This document shows, piece by piece, positions 18,635 through 27,189 of a DNA stretch of 64,000 bases (positions within the stretch are counted from its first letter, which is position 1; every line of letters begins with the position of its first letter). The DNA comes from Zobellia russellii (GTDB lineage Bacteria > Bacteroidota > Bacteroidia > Flavobacteriales > Flavobacteriaceae): NCBI RefSeq assembly GCF_018728565.1, contig NZ_JACSOI010000004.1:372001-436000 (forward strand). The letters run 5' to 3'. The position numbers and the translations under genes were made by a program. The notes under the pieces were generated by a model. That model did not search any database and had not been told where the DNA came from. It saw only the letters and a program-made list of their open reading frames with translations.

Positions 18635-18687
18635 ATTCTTATCAGTTTGTATTGTTGATCAATATTTTTAATAAAACTTGGTTTCCT

Positions 18688-19773
18688 ATGAAAATTTATC
18701 CATTAATTGTTTTTCTTTCCCTTAGGCTTTATACAAAGTTTAGTTATTTGGTGACCAAAACTAGACTAAATAATAAAATAAATAAACTAATTAGGTCAAA
18801 GGGTTTAAAAAAACTTACAAAAGAAGAAAAGAAAGAGATACAATCATACTATAAAACGCAAAACAAAGATAGGATTAGTTTCAAGTGGCATCGATTTTAT
18901 AGCAAATGCAATGATGTTTTTCTGGCAGATTACGTTCCTGAGGACTTATTCTATCAAAAATTGGAGCCATTTTTTAACAAGCGTGACTTTGGAGTTCCTT
19001 TTATGGACAAAAATTTTTTAACGAGAATACTTCCGAATATTAAACAACCGGAGACTATAATAAACAATATAAATGGATTCTATTTTCATAAAGGAGAACT
19101 TATTGATTTTGAACGGGCAGTTTCCATTTGTAAAAAGGAGATAGGGTTTATGGTTATTAAACCTTCACTTGATAGTGGAGGGGGGAAGAATGTACGGTTG
19201 TTTTCTGGAGCAGGTAAAAATTGTGACAATGTTGGAGCAAGTATTGACAATTTATTTAAAAATTACAATAAGGACTTTCTGGTTCAAAAAGTGGTAGAGC
19301 AACATCCAAAGTTGAGCAGTCTGAACCCAACATCTCTTAATACTTTTAGGGTAATGAGCTTCTTTTCAGAGACAGGAGTGGAGGTATTGTCGACGATCAT
19401 ACGTATGGGAGGGGAGAATTCGTTTACCGATAACGGTACCACGGGAGGTGTTTCTTGTGGTGTTGGCGAAAATGGAAAATTGAATAAATATGGATATAAA
19501 CTCTCAGGCGAACGATTTACCGCGACTCATTCAGGTGTTGTGTTTGAGGGTTATTCTCTTCCTAGTGTAGAAAAAATGTTGGACGTTGTCAAAACAGCCC
19601 ACAAGCAATTACCATATTTCAAGGTGATTTCTTGGGATTGTGCAATAGGTGCCGAAAAAGAAATCGTTTTGATTGAATTTAACACCAATGGGCAGGGAAT
19701 AAACTCACATCAGTTGAATAATGGAGCGGTACTGTCAAAATTAGTGAAAAGCTATGCAAAACAGAAGGGGTGA
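18688..19773 (+). CDS. Sugar-transfer-associated ATP-grasp protein
   Basis: This 361-residue protein (from ATG 18688; an upstream in-frame TTG at 18652 is less likely because a candidate promoter sits just before it) matches the sugar-transfer-associated ATP-grasp family. FMVIKPSLDSGGGKNVRLFS near 163-182 is the ATP-binding loop, SLNTFRVMSFFS follows, then GENSFTDNGTTGGVSCGV, and SWDCAIGAEKEIVLIEFNTN near 324-343 gives the metal-binding end. Members sit in glycan loci and are thought to ligate carboxylates to sugars; the reaction here is unproven. It is alone on the plus strand inside a minus-strand block and converges on the flippase gene with an 18-base gap. Confidence 0.8.
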   Translation: MKIYPLIVFLSLRLYTKFSYLVTKTRLNNKINKLIRSKGLKKLTKEEKKEIQSYYKTQNKDRISFKWHRFYSKCNDVFLADYVPEDLFYQKLEPFFNKRDFGVPFMDKNFLTRILPNIKQPETIINNINGFYFHKGELIDFERAVSICKKEIGFMVIKPSLDSGGGKNVRLFSGAGKNCDNVGASIDNLFKNYNKDFLVQKVVEQHPKLSSLNPTSLNTFRVMSFFSETGVEVLSTIIRMGGENSFTDNGTTGGVSCGVGENGKLNKYGYKLSGERFTATHSGVVFEGYSLPSVEKMLDVVKTAHKQLPYFKVISWDCAIGAEKEIVLIEFNTNGQGINSHQLNNGAVLSKLVKSYAKQKG

Positions 19774-19791
19774 GTCGAAGCGAGGCAGGTT

Positions 19792-21135
19792 CTAGACTAA
19801 TTTGCTTTGTCGGTAGGTGTATAAGAACATGACGGTATTTTTGATGACAATGACAATTGTCGTGCAAATAGCAATTCCCAGAATTCCATAATATTTGATA
19901 AAGATGTAATCGAAAATAATATTTAAAATTAGCGCTCCAAAAGAAACATAGGCCATAAAAGCATTTTTGTTGATACTTGTTAAAAAATTAACAATTATCA
20001 TTCCGGAAATAGCAAACGGAATATAGGCTAAAAATACTTTTTGAATACTTGATACTATCTCGGTGTCATTTGAAGTGAATTCTTTTCTTTGAAAGAAGAG
20101 TTCAACTAAAAAATCTGTGGCAAAGATGCCTGCAATGGCAAAAACGGCAGCACCTGTAAAAGTGATTTTGATCATTTTGAAGACTAGTTTAAAAGCCCTA
20201 TCCCTGTCTTCGTGTATTAGTTTAGAAAAGTAAGGTAGTAATACATTTGTTATAGCAACGACTAGCAGGCCAATCAGAAAAGCAGGCATTTTTCTTCCAT
20301 AATTAATAGCTGCAATGGAACCGATGGCTAGTTGTGCGGCAAAATATTGGTCAACAACACTATTAAGGCCACTTAAAAAACCAGATGAAACCTTGGCGGG
20401 TGTTTGGGCGAACATCAGTTTAATATTCTTATTATGGAAGTTTGGCAGGGAAAAGTGGAGTATATCTTTCTTTATGCAAATTACGACTAGATAAAACCAG
20501 CCTATAATTGACCCCAATAAAGTTCCAAATGCCAAGACCAAATCACCAAAATAATCTTTTAGGAAAAACAGGCTTAAAATGATGCAGATAGGTAAAAATA
20601 TGCCTGAATATGAAGATAAACGAAATTCATTATTTATGTTAAGTAAGCCTGAGAGTAAAGATGAATATCCCCAAAATATTATACAGGGAAGTAAAAAATG
20701 AAATTGTGAAATGATTAAATCGTAATATTCTTGGTCATGTCCAGAAAAAAAAACCTTTAAATATAGGTCGGTGAATAAATAGGCGATTACCATAAATAAT
20801 AGAGAGACCAATCCGGTTATTAATAAACCGGTACTTTGAAATGAAGCAACATTGTTGCCAGATTTTAATTCGGCAACATAATTAGGGATAAATACACTTT
20901 GAAAGGCTCCGAGGAAAACATTCATTATAAACCCAGGCACCAAAGAAGCAATAAAAAATGTATCTAAAATTTCAGAAAGCCCAAAATGGGAAGCGACAAC
21001 CGATTCTTTATAAAAACCAACTCCTTTTAGAAATAAGGTTATAATACCTACGGTAAGAATATTTCGAACAACCTGTTTTTTTAATATATTGCTAAGGTTC
21101 GAAACAGAAATAAGATTCTTTAGATTTTTAATCAT
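19792..21135 (-). CDS. MurJ/Wzx-like polyprenyl-linked oligosaccharide flippase
   Basis: This 447-residue membrane protein has about 12-14 hydrophobic segments. The N-terminus ITLFLKGVGFYKESVVASHF and FIASLVPGFIMNVFLGAFQS is the MviN/MurJ pattern rather than the classical Wzx one. Further matches are SSGFLSGLNSVVDQYFAAQL near 203 and INYGRKMPAFLIGL. It probably flips the undecaprenyl-linked repeat across the inner membrane for Wzy. A housekeeping MurJ would normally sit elsewhere, and the context argues for the polysaccharide role. Its start overlaps the upstream GT4 stop by four bases (ATGA coupling). Confidence 0.82.
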   Translation of the reverse strand: MIKNLKNLISVSNLSNILKKQVVRNILTVGIITLFLKGVGFYKESVVASHFGLSEILDTFFIASLVPGFIMNVFLGAFQSVFIPNYVAELKSGNNVASFQSTGLLITGLVSLLFMVIAYLFTDLYLKVFFSGHDQEYYDLIISQFHFLLPCIIFWGYSSLLSGLLNINNEFRLSSYSGIFLPICIILSLFFLKDYFGDLVLAFGTLLGSIIGWFYLVVICIKKDILHFSLPNFHNKNIKLMFAQTPAKVSSGFLSGLNSVVDQYFAAQLAIGSIAAINYGRKMPAFLIGLLVVAITNVLLPYFSKLIHEDRDRAFKLVFKMIKITFTGAAVFAIAGIFATDFLVELFFQRKEFTSNDTEIVSSIQKVFLAYIPFAISGMIIVNFLTSINKNAFMAYVSFGALILNIIFDYIFIKYYGILGIAICTTIVIVIKNTVMFLYTYRQSKLV

Positions 21136-22244
21136 TTTTTATTGTAATAATCAATTAAAGCGGAGTTAATTAGGTCTTCCCATTGATTGGAAACAGTTTC
21201 TACTGTTAGGTGTTGGACGGCGAGAGGCGATAGTTTTGAAAATTTAGCCCTCAAAGCTTTATCTTCAATCAACTGGCTTAATTTCGAAGTGAATTCTGCT
21301 AGGTGGTCAACTTGTGTTAAAAAACCGTTTTCGTTATCTTTAATAAGCTCGGAAGGGCCTGTGGGGCAATCTGTTGAAATACATGGTAATCCCATGTGCA
21401 TGGCTTCAATAAGCGCGTTGGGAAACCCTTCATATCTTGAGGGAAATGCAAAAATTTTAGCAGATTTATAATACTCTTGAATATTTTGTTTTCGTCCCAG
21501 CAAAATAATGCTTTCTTCTAAATTTAATTCGTGTATCAATTTTTGATACTCGTTTTTTTTATTCCCCTGACCTATAATATATAGTTTCCAACCTGTAGGG
21601 TTGATATTAGCAAAAGCTTTTATTAATATGTCCTGTCCCTTTTGATTCGTAAGTCTTCCTACATTTAAAATAATATTCTCCTTTTCATATTCGTCCGAGG
21701 CTTCAATTTTTAGCTCGGGAGATATGGGATTGGGTAAAATATGAAGTTTTGAACTATCGATCCATGAGGTAAAAAAAGATTGGATAAGAGAGGTTTGTAC
21801 CACTAACTTGTCCGCTTTTGGATATAATAGTTTTCTTAAGGTATTCCAGAAAAAATTGGTTTTATCAGTAGAAGGATTGTTTCTTTCACTAATTATTATC
21901 GGGATATTATTTTTTCGTGCGGCTAAGGTGGCAATTATATTTGAACTTGTTAGAAAGGCGATTCCTAAATCAATCTTATGAATATTGAAGAGTTCAGAAA
22001 CTTTTTTGTAGAGAGAGAAGTTATTGCGAACAGCTCCGAAAATATTTTTACTCGGACCAATGTGGGGTAAACAGTAATGAAATTGAACCTTCTTATTTAA
22101 TTTGTAAAAGGGGGTGCCTTTGGCAAAGACAATTATATGTACGTTGTATGAATTTGACAGCTCATTACTTAAAGTACTTACTACTCTTTCCGCTCCTCCA
22201 GAATTAAGTGAGCTAATAATGAACGCAATATTCTTTTTTTTCAT
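21132..22244 (-). CDS. Family 4 glycosyltransferase
   Basis: From ATG 22244 the protein has 370 residues and starts MKKKNIAFIISSLNSGGAER, the normal start for this subgroup. The frame is open 47 codons further, to 22385, but that extension is not conserved-looking and is left out. The donor lobe has ILNVGRLTNQKGQDILIKAF and the Glu motif YEGFPNALIEAMHMGLPCIS, followed by CPTGPSELIKDNENG. It is coupled to the flippase by a four-base overlap. It is likely a later sugar addition; the donor is not known. Confidence 0.88.
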   Translation of the reverse strand: MKKKNIAFIISSLNSGGAERVVSTLSNELSNSYNVHIIVFAKGTPFYKLNKKVQFHYCLPHIGPSKNIFGAVRNNFSLYKKVSELFNIHKIDLGIAFLTSSNIIATLAARKNNIPIIISERNNPSTDKTNFFWNTLRKLLYPKADKLVVQTSLIQSFFTSWIDSSKLHILPNPISPELKIEASDEYEKENIILNVGRLTNQKGQDILIKAFANINPTGWKLYIIGQGNKKNEYQKLIHELNLEESIILLGRKQNIQEYYKSAKIFAFPSRYEGFPNALIEAMHMGLPCISTDCPTGPSELIKDNENGFLTQVDHLAEFTSKLSQLIEDKALRAKFSKLSPLAVQHLTVETVSNQWEDLINSALIDYYNKK

Positions 22245-22572
22245 AATGCTTATGGTAAAATAACGAACAAACCTTTTTACACTTCGATGTAATAAACTGT
22301 TAAACTCAATTCTTAGTATAAAACTTCTGCAAATATGATAAAAAGCAATGAATAGTATAGGGTTATACTTTACTTTTGAAAACACGTACAGGGTGTTTTT
22401 AGTGATAAGCTTGACCTCATAATTATATCAATTTCATGTTATGATTAAATGTAAATTGTTTAGCTTGGTGTTGTAATGGTGATTGTTATTTTATGGTTAG
22501 TTTAATATGGAGTGATGACAATGGTTTGAATACAGTTCCGATTCCTCTTAATTAACGAAAGTCTTTTTCCTA
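22245..22572. other. Divergent intergenic region
   Basis: Lies between the minus-strand GT4 gene and the plus-strand beta-helix gene. It holds the non-conserved 5' extension of the GT4 frame (22245-22385) and presumably both promoters. No exact -7 consensus, hairpin or repeat was recognised. Confidence 0.4.
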
Positions 22573-23859
22573 ATGAGAATAATTATGGTGACAAATTTTA
22601 TTAAACTTAGCATTGCACTGTTGATAACAATATTTGTATTGAACATAAGCTTCGGTCAAAAAATAAAAATATCAAGTTTTGATAGAAGTGATTTGAGTAA
22701 TGCATGGAGTTTGGCCTTAAGATCTTCGTATGACACATTAGTGGTTGATAAACTAGAACGTTCTTGGGTCGTTCGGCCTCTCAGGTTCAAGAATATTGAA
22801 AATAAGATGATCATTTTTCAAAAAGAGGTTGAAGTTCTAGCTATGAAAGGAGCTTTTGCAGGTGAGTCTGACGCACTTTTTAGGTTCACCAATTGTAAAA
22901 ATATTCGAATAATAGGCGGTGGGGCTAAGCTCCGTATGAATAAGGAGGAATATAAAGAAGGTGAATGGAGACATGGTATAAGTTTAAAAAATAGTAGTAA
23001 TATAGAAATAGAGAACTTGCTGATTTCTGACACAGGAGGGGATGGGATTTATATAGATGGTATAGCCTCCAAACTGGGAAGTTATTCAAAAGATATTAGA
23101 TTAAGGCAAATTGTCTGCACAAATAATAAGAGACAAGGTATGTCTATAATAAGTGCAAAAAATGTATCAGTGGAAGATTGTGTGTTTAAAAATACCATAG
23201 GGACATTGCCTGGTGCGGGAGTTGATTTAGAACCGGATAATAAATTCAATAGACTAGAGGGAATTAGTTTTCGGAATTGTATGTTCTTAAATAATGACCA
23301 CGCGGGTATAGTGTTGGCCCTCCATAAATTGGAAACAGAATCGACACCGGTTAGTATAGAGTTTTATAATTGTGTGTTTAGAAATAATCATAATGAAACA
23401 AACAGGTATATAGCTAGCGAAATAACCTTCTATGCACATGAAGAGAGTCCGGTAAAGGGATATGCCAATTTTAGAAATTGTTTAGTAGAAAAATCTAACT
23501 GGGGACTATTATACAGTCAAAAAAGCGCAGATGCTTATGATGTAGTTTTTGAAGATTGTGTAGTTAGAGATATTTGCAGGGATAATTCATTTCCTGTAGT
23601 TTACTTAGAAGTTCCGAACTATTATACAGGGAAGCATACTTTGGGAGGGATATCATTTAAGAATTTATATGTTTCGCACAAGTCTGATATGCCGTTTTTG
23701 TTAATTAGAGGGTCACGTGCAGAAACGTTAACAGATGTTAGCAACATCACAGGGACCATAATATTTGATAAAGAATCGAACATGGATGTTAATACCATTA
23801 ATTATAACATAAGAGAGGGAAATGAGTTTCCTCTTAAGTTTATTCGTTCGAATTTTTGA
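22573..23859 (+). CDS. Secreted right-handed parallel beta-helix protein
   Basis: This 428-residue protein has a signal peptide (hydrophobic about 10-27, likely cut after SFG at Q29). The rest is short beta-helix rungs with repeated asparagine-ladder phrases such as FTNCKNIRIIGGG, NSSNIEIENLLISDTGGDGI and NKRQGMSIISAKNVSVEDC. GAGVDLEPDNKF near 220 looks like a conserved turn. It aligns over its length with the C-terminal 390 residues of the lipoprotein at 27190-30474 (for example RRQGMSIITAKNVWV), so the two are paralogues. Pectin-lyase-fold proteins in polysaccharide loci often act as lyases, epimerases or hydrolases. I see no decisive catalytic motif. A second ATG at 22585 is possible. Confidence 0.8.
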   Translation: MRIIMVTNFIKLSIALLITIFVLNISFGQKIKISSFDRSDLSNAWSLALRSSYDTLVVDKLERSWVVRPLRFKNIENKMIIFQKEVEVLAMKGAFAGESDALFRFTNCKNIRIIGGGAKLRMNKEEYKEGEWRHGISLKNSSNIEIENLLISDTGGDGIYIDGIASKLGSYSKDIRLRQIVCTNNKRQGMSIISAKNVSVEDCVFKNTIGTLPGAGVDLEPDNKFNRLEGISFRNCMFLNNDHAGIVLALHKLETESTPVSIEFYNCVFRNNHNETNRYIASEITFYAHEESPVKGYANFRNCLVEKSNWGLLYSQKSADAYDVVFEDCVVRDICRDNSFPVVYLEVPNYYTGKHTLGGISFKNLYVSHKSDMPFLLIRGSRAETLTDVSNITGTIIFDKESNMDVNTINYNIREGNEFPLKFIRSNF

Positions 23860-24101
23860 TTGCATTAATAGCAATAAAGAATTTATTCAATAAAATACCT
23901 AAGCCAAGGTTAAGTTGACTACAGCTAAATATAGATATACTGTTTATACAGGCTAGCTTTACTACATCTGACTTATCCTGCAGGCCTATTTCATCATTTT
24001 TTATCCTATAATTAAATCGGTTTGATTGGAAAATGACTCCCCTGTCAATTAAGATTATAATCGCTTAAATTTTAGGATAGAATAATTCGTTTGTGTGATA
24101 G

Positions 24102-24112
24102 CCCCCCCCCCC
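24102..24112. repeat. Homopolymeric C11 tract
   Basis: Eleven consecutive C bases in an otherwise AT-rich intergenic region, about 275 bases before the start of a surface lipoprotein gene. Such tracts slip during replication and can tune transcription if close to a promoter. The distance here is long, so the effect is unproven. Confidence 0.85.
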
Positions 24113-24172
24113 ATATATCAATAAAAGCGGCAGTTCATCGGATTTTTTTTAAAGAGGTGTGCTGTTCGTCTA

Positions 24173-24200
24173 TAAAATTGTTGTTTCAACAACAATTTTA
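24173..24200. promoter_or_regulatory. Perfect 13-bp inverted repeat
   Basis: TAAAATTGTTGTT (24173-24185) and AACAACAATTTTA (24188-24200) are exact complements around a two-base centre. There is no following T-run, so a protein-binding site or RNA hairpin is as likely as a terminator. Confidence 0.6.
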
Positions 24201-24385
24201 AACTCTACTAGTTAGTATTTTGATTGGTCGTTGTGATGATGAAATTAATCTGAATAAATTATTAGAAGATAGAATTGTTATTGAAAGTCTAGTTCTCAAA
24301 CGATAAGAGATGATATAAAAATAGATATAATCAAAGATAAATAATAAGAAACCGGGTCCCCAAATCCTAATCTTAACACCTACTT

Positions 24386-26122
24386 ATGAAAGTTTTAAAA
24401 ATAAAAGTCATTTATTTGACAATGCTCTTCTTTGCCTTTGTTTTAAGTATATCCTGTAGTCAAGATACTGATTTGTTAGTGGATTATGTAGCTGTAGATT
24501 CAGCGGAGGCTCGTTTAACAGGAAATATACTAGTTAATGATTCATATAAAATTCCCGGCAATAATACGGTTATATTGGATGTGTTGGCCAATGATATTAT
24601 CTCTGACCCTGAAAAGGTGAAAATTGTTCAAACATCTCAACCCGATAATGGTATTGTAATAATTAATGATGATAAGACCTTAACTTATATTCCAGATGAC
24701 CTACAGGGAAAAGAGAGCGATGATGAGGATGACATAGAAAATGAGAATTCCCCAGAAGAAACGGGTGAATCAACAGATAAAGATTCAAATGATTCTTTTA
24801 CTTATACAACCGAGACAGAATTAGAAGGAGGGGATAAAGAGGTTAATGAGGCATCAGTGGTTATTTCAAATGATTTTTGGGAATTGAAGGCTTTTCCCAC
24901 GGCTGAAGGTTTTGGAAAAAATGCCACTGGTGGACGAGGTGGTAGAGTGGTTGAAGTTACCAATTTAAATGATAGTGGTGAGGGTAGTTTGAGGGAAGCG
25001 TTGAAAATGACAGGTGCAAGAACAATAGTTTTTAAAGTTGGAGGAACTATTGAGTGTAAGTCGTATCTATCAATTCCCTTTGGATCAGGTAATGTGACGG
25101 TCGCTGGTCAAACTGCTCCAGGAGGGGGTATACAAATCAAAAATGCTGAATTAAGAATCCAGGATTCAAATGTAATAGTCAGATATTTGAAAATTAGATT
25201 GGGACATGACGTTACCGATCCATCAAATGAAGATGGGATACGCATTTTATCATGGAAAAATCGAGTAACTAAAGATGTAATTATTGACCATTGCAGTGTA
25301 GCTTGGGGTAAAGATGAAAATTTTGAGATAGGAGGAATGGGAGGCACAAGTAGTGTAAAAGATATAACTGTTCAAAATTGTATTATAGCAGAGAACATAA
25401 TCGATTCTAAATATGGTATGATTTTATGGCGAAGGGCTACCAATATTAGTGTATTTAGAAATTTATTCGCTCATCACTCAGCACGGAACTTAGCAGCAAC
25501 TACTTGTGAAAGTAAATTTGAATTTGTTAACAATTTGGTATATGGTTACAAAACAGGAACTGACCCGTCTTATGAAAACCATTTTGACATAATAGGAAAC
25601 GTCTACAAACCAAGTAAAAATATAGCCACTAAATATGAGAATGTTCGACTTGAAAAATCGGGAACTAATTGTCCTGATGGTGATATAACCTTGACCAAAG
25701 GGTATGTGAGAGATAATCTGTTCGTTGGGGGGAATACTACGGTATCGAGTAATTTAACGCCTTATTTAAGTAAAACTAGAGTTATCAATTCTGGTATTGC
25801 GATTATTCTTCCGTCAAATGAGGTGGAAAAATCAATTATTGATGATGTTGGAGCTTCTCTTTTCAGAGATGATGCGGATTTAAGAGTAATTAATGATGTT
25901 ATAAACAGTTCGGGAAGCTATAATCAGAATGATTCCAACGCTAGGAATTTCCCTTTTATAGAAAATGGCGAGACATACGTAGATAAGGATTCAGATGGTA
26001 TTGATGATGTATGGGAAATCGAAAATGGTTTAAACCCTGAAAATGGAAATGATGGTAATAATGTGAATGGTATTGGATATACTAATTTGGAATTATTCCT
26101 CCATGATTTGACCCTTAGATAA
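24386..26122 (+). CDS. Pectate-lyase-like (PL1-type) lipoprotein with Ig-like N-terminal domain
   Basis: This 578-residue protein has a lipoprotein signal with lipobox LSISC (Cys24), so it is membrane-anchored. Residues about 40-115 form an Ig/cadherin-like domain (VILDVLANDIISDPEKVKIV, LTYIPDD), followed by a very acidic linker. From about 168 the pectate-lyase fold starts: AEGFGKNATGGRGGRVVEVT, NLNDSGEGSLREAL, VAGQTAPGGGIQI, DHCSVAWGKDENFEI. This is the PL1-type pattern common in Bacteroidota. The tail DKDSDGIDDVWEIENGLNPE is a calcium-binding-like DxDxDG segment. The activity could be cleavage of uronic-acid polymers, including the cell's own polymer if that contains GalA. Catalytic Arg/Lys not assigned. 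Confidence 0.82.
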   Translation: MKVLKIKVIYLTMLFFAFVLSISCSQDTDLLVDYVAVDSAEARLTGNILVNDSYKIPGNNTVILDVLANDIISDPEKVKIVQTSQPDNGIVIINDDKTLTYIPDDLQGKESDDEDDIENENSPEETGESTDKDSNDSFTYTTETELEGGDKEVNEASVVISNDFWELKAFPTAEGFGKNATGGRGGRVVEVTNLNDSGEGSLREALKMTGARTIVFKVGGTIECKSYLSIPFGSGNVTVAGQTAPGGGIQIKNAELRIQDSNVIVRYLKIRLGHDVTDPSNEDGIRILSWKNRVTKDVIIDHCSVAWGKDENFEIGGMGGTSSVKDITVQNCIIAENIIDSKYGMILWRRATNISVFRNLFAHHSARNLAATTCESKFEFVNNLVYGYKTGTDPSYENHFDIIGNVYKPSKNIATKYENVRLEKSGTNCPDGDITLTKGYVRDNLFVGGNTTVSSNLTPYLSKTRVINSGIAIILPSNEVEKSIIDDVGASLFRDDADLRVINDVINSSGSYNQNDSNARNFPFIENGETYVDKDSDGIDDVWEIENGLNPENGNDGNNVNGIGYTNLELFLHDLTLR

Positions 26123-27083
26123 AGATAATAATATTTAGAAGTTTTTTATTAGAATAAGTTGCATTCAATCTTGGATGGTTAGCCAGAACAATAATAGTTT
26201 TAGAAAAGGCGTGAGAACATCCTTCAAATATGTGAACAAAAGAAAATACACACTGTCTTAATAAAGTGTATGAGTTAAAAATTATAGGAGATAGGTTTAT
26301 TGGAATGTGGCTCCTTTTTAATTATAAAGAACTGGTGTTTAATGAGACTTTTGCCATTGATGCGCATTGATTGCTTTAGAGTAGTTTTCCTTACAACTTA
26401 ATCCACTATTATATGCATTTTATCACTGGATTTTTGGTAGGGAACAAAAGCTCGTTATTGATATTTTTTTGAGTTTTTTCTTTCTTTTCGTAAAGTTTGT
26501 TTTATAGGTGATTGTTAGTAATTCGTAGAACATTATGAAATCTTCCCAGTCGCTCCTTCATCATAAGTACTTATACATCTACTTCTGGCCGAACAGCAGA
26601 AATAAATCCCTTGCGGTTTTCTCTTTTCGTAGAATATTGTCTCTTCATATCTGATGGCCTATTCAGAAGGCGGCAGATTTGTAGTTGATGGTCTTGTTGT
26701 TCGCCTTGTTCGATTAATTGATTTTATAAATGATTTCTGTCCATTCTTCTTGATATCCCTAATACATAATACCATTATGCTTGGGGTATATTAAATATGT
26801 CTCGTGTGTTTGGGGACGCTTGTGGGATTGAAACAGGTATCTATACCCTTAGGAACTGATATTTTAACTTATTAGATGAGTTTTTTGTTTTTAAGTGACC
26901 GATGTCTATAAAACCCTAGAATTTTTGTCACCTATCTGATTGTCAATATTTTATTTGAGTATTTCTGAATACCTCACATCTAGAGTTTCTTGAAGCAACT
27001 GTTAAACTTCTCTCGTTTTTAATTACTTGTGGAAATAATTGTTGAGTAATTCTTCTATGTCCAAAATATACGAATAGTTAGAG

Positions 27084-27127
27084 TTATCGCAAAAAAACAA
27101 GGGCTTGCCCTTGTTTTTTTGCGATAA
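27084..27127 (-). terminator. Perfect 21-bp hairpin terminator
   Basis: Arms 27084-27104 and 27107-27127 are exact complements with a two-base loop. The stem includes a seven-base A/T run next to a GGGC/GCCC core, so it can act on either strand. It lies 62 bases past the stop of the minus-strand lipoprotein gene. Confidence 0.8.
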
Positions 27128-27148
27128 TTGAATTTTGGTATCACTTGT

Positions 27149-27181
27149 ATGAAAAGAATATTATAGAAATATTCTTTTCAT
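27149..27181 (-). repeat. Perfect 14-bp inverted repeat just after the lipoprotein stop
   Basis: ATGAAAAGAATATT (27149-27162) pairs with AATATTCTTTTCAT (27168-27181) around a five-base loop. It starts eight bases after the stop codon at 27190. It forms a tandem pair with the longer terminator hairpin and may protect the transcript 3' end. Confidence 0.65.
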
Positions 27182-27189
27182 TATTGTTT

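Larger units (their letters stand above)
23860..24385. other. 526-base intergenic region with C11 tract and perfect hairpin
   Basis: Between two plus-strand secreted-protein genes. Contents are a run of eleven C at 24102-24112 and a perfect 13-bp inverted repeat at 24173-24200. No open frame of coding quality is present. It probably carries the promoter of the pectate-lyase-like gene. Confidence 0.6.
26123..27189. other. 1.07-kb region without a recognisable gene
   Basis: Lies between convergent secreted-protein genes. All frames are short and broken, and I found no transposase motif, tRNA or repeat array. The only clear structures are two hairpins near its right end (27084-27127 and 27149-27181). 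It could be eroded coding DNA or contain a small RNA, but nothing in the sequence decides this. Confidence 0.5.

Noticed and set aside
22245-22385. 5' extension of the GT4 frame as a longer protein
   Set aside because: The extension precedes the canonical GT4 N-terminus and resembles no transit or membrane element; ATG 22244 fits the family.
26400-27060. Possible transposase remnant
   Set aside because: Six-frame reading by eye showed only short broken frames with no DDE, HUH or serine-recombinase motif and no terminal repeats.
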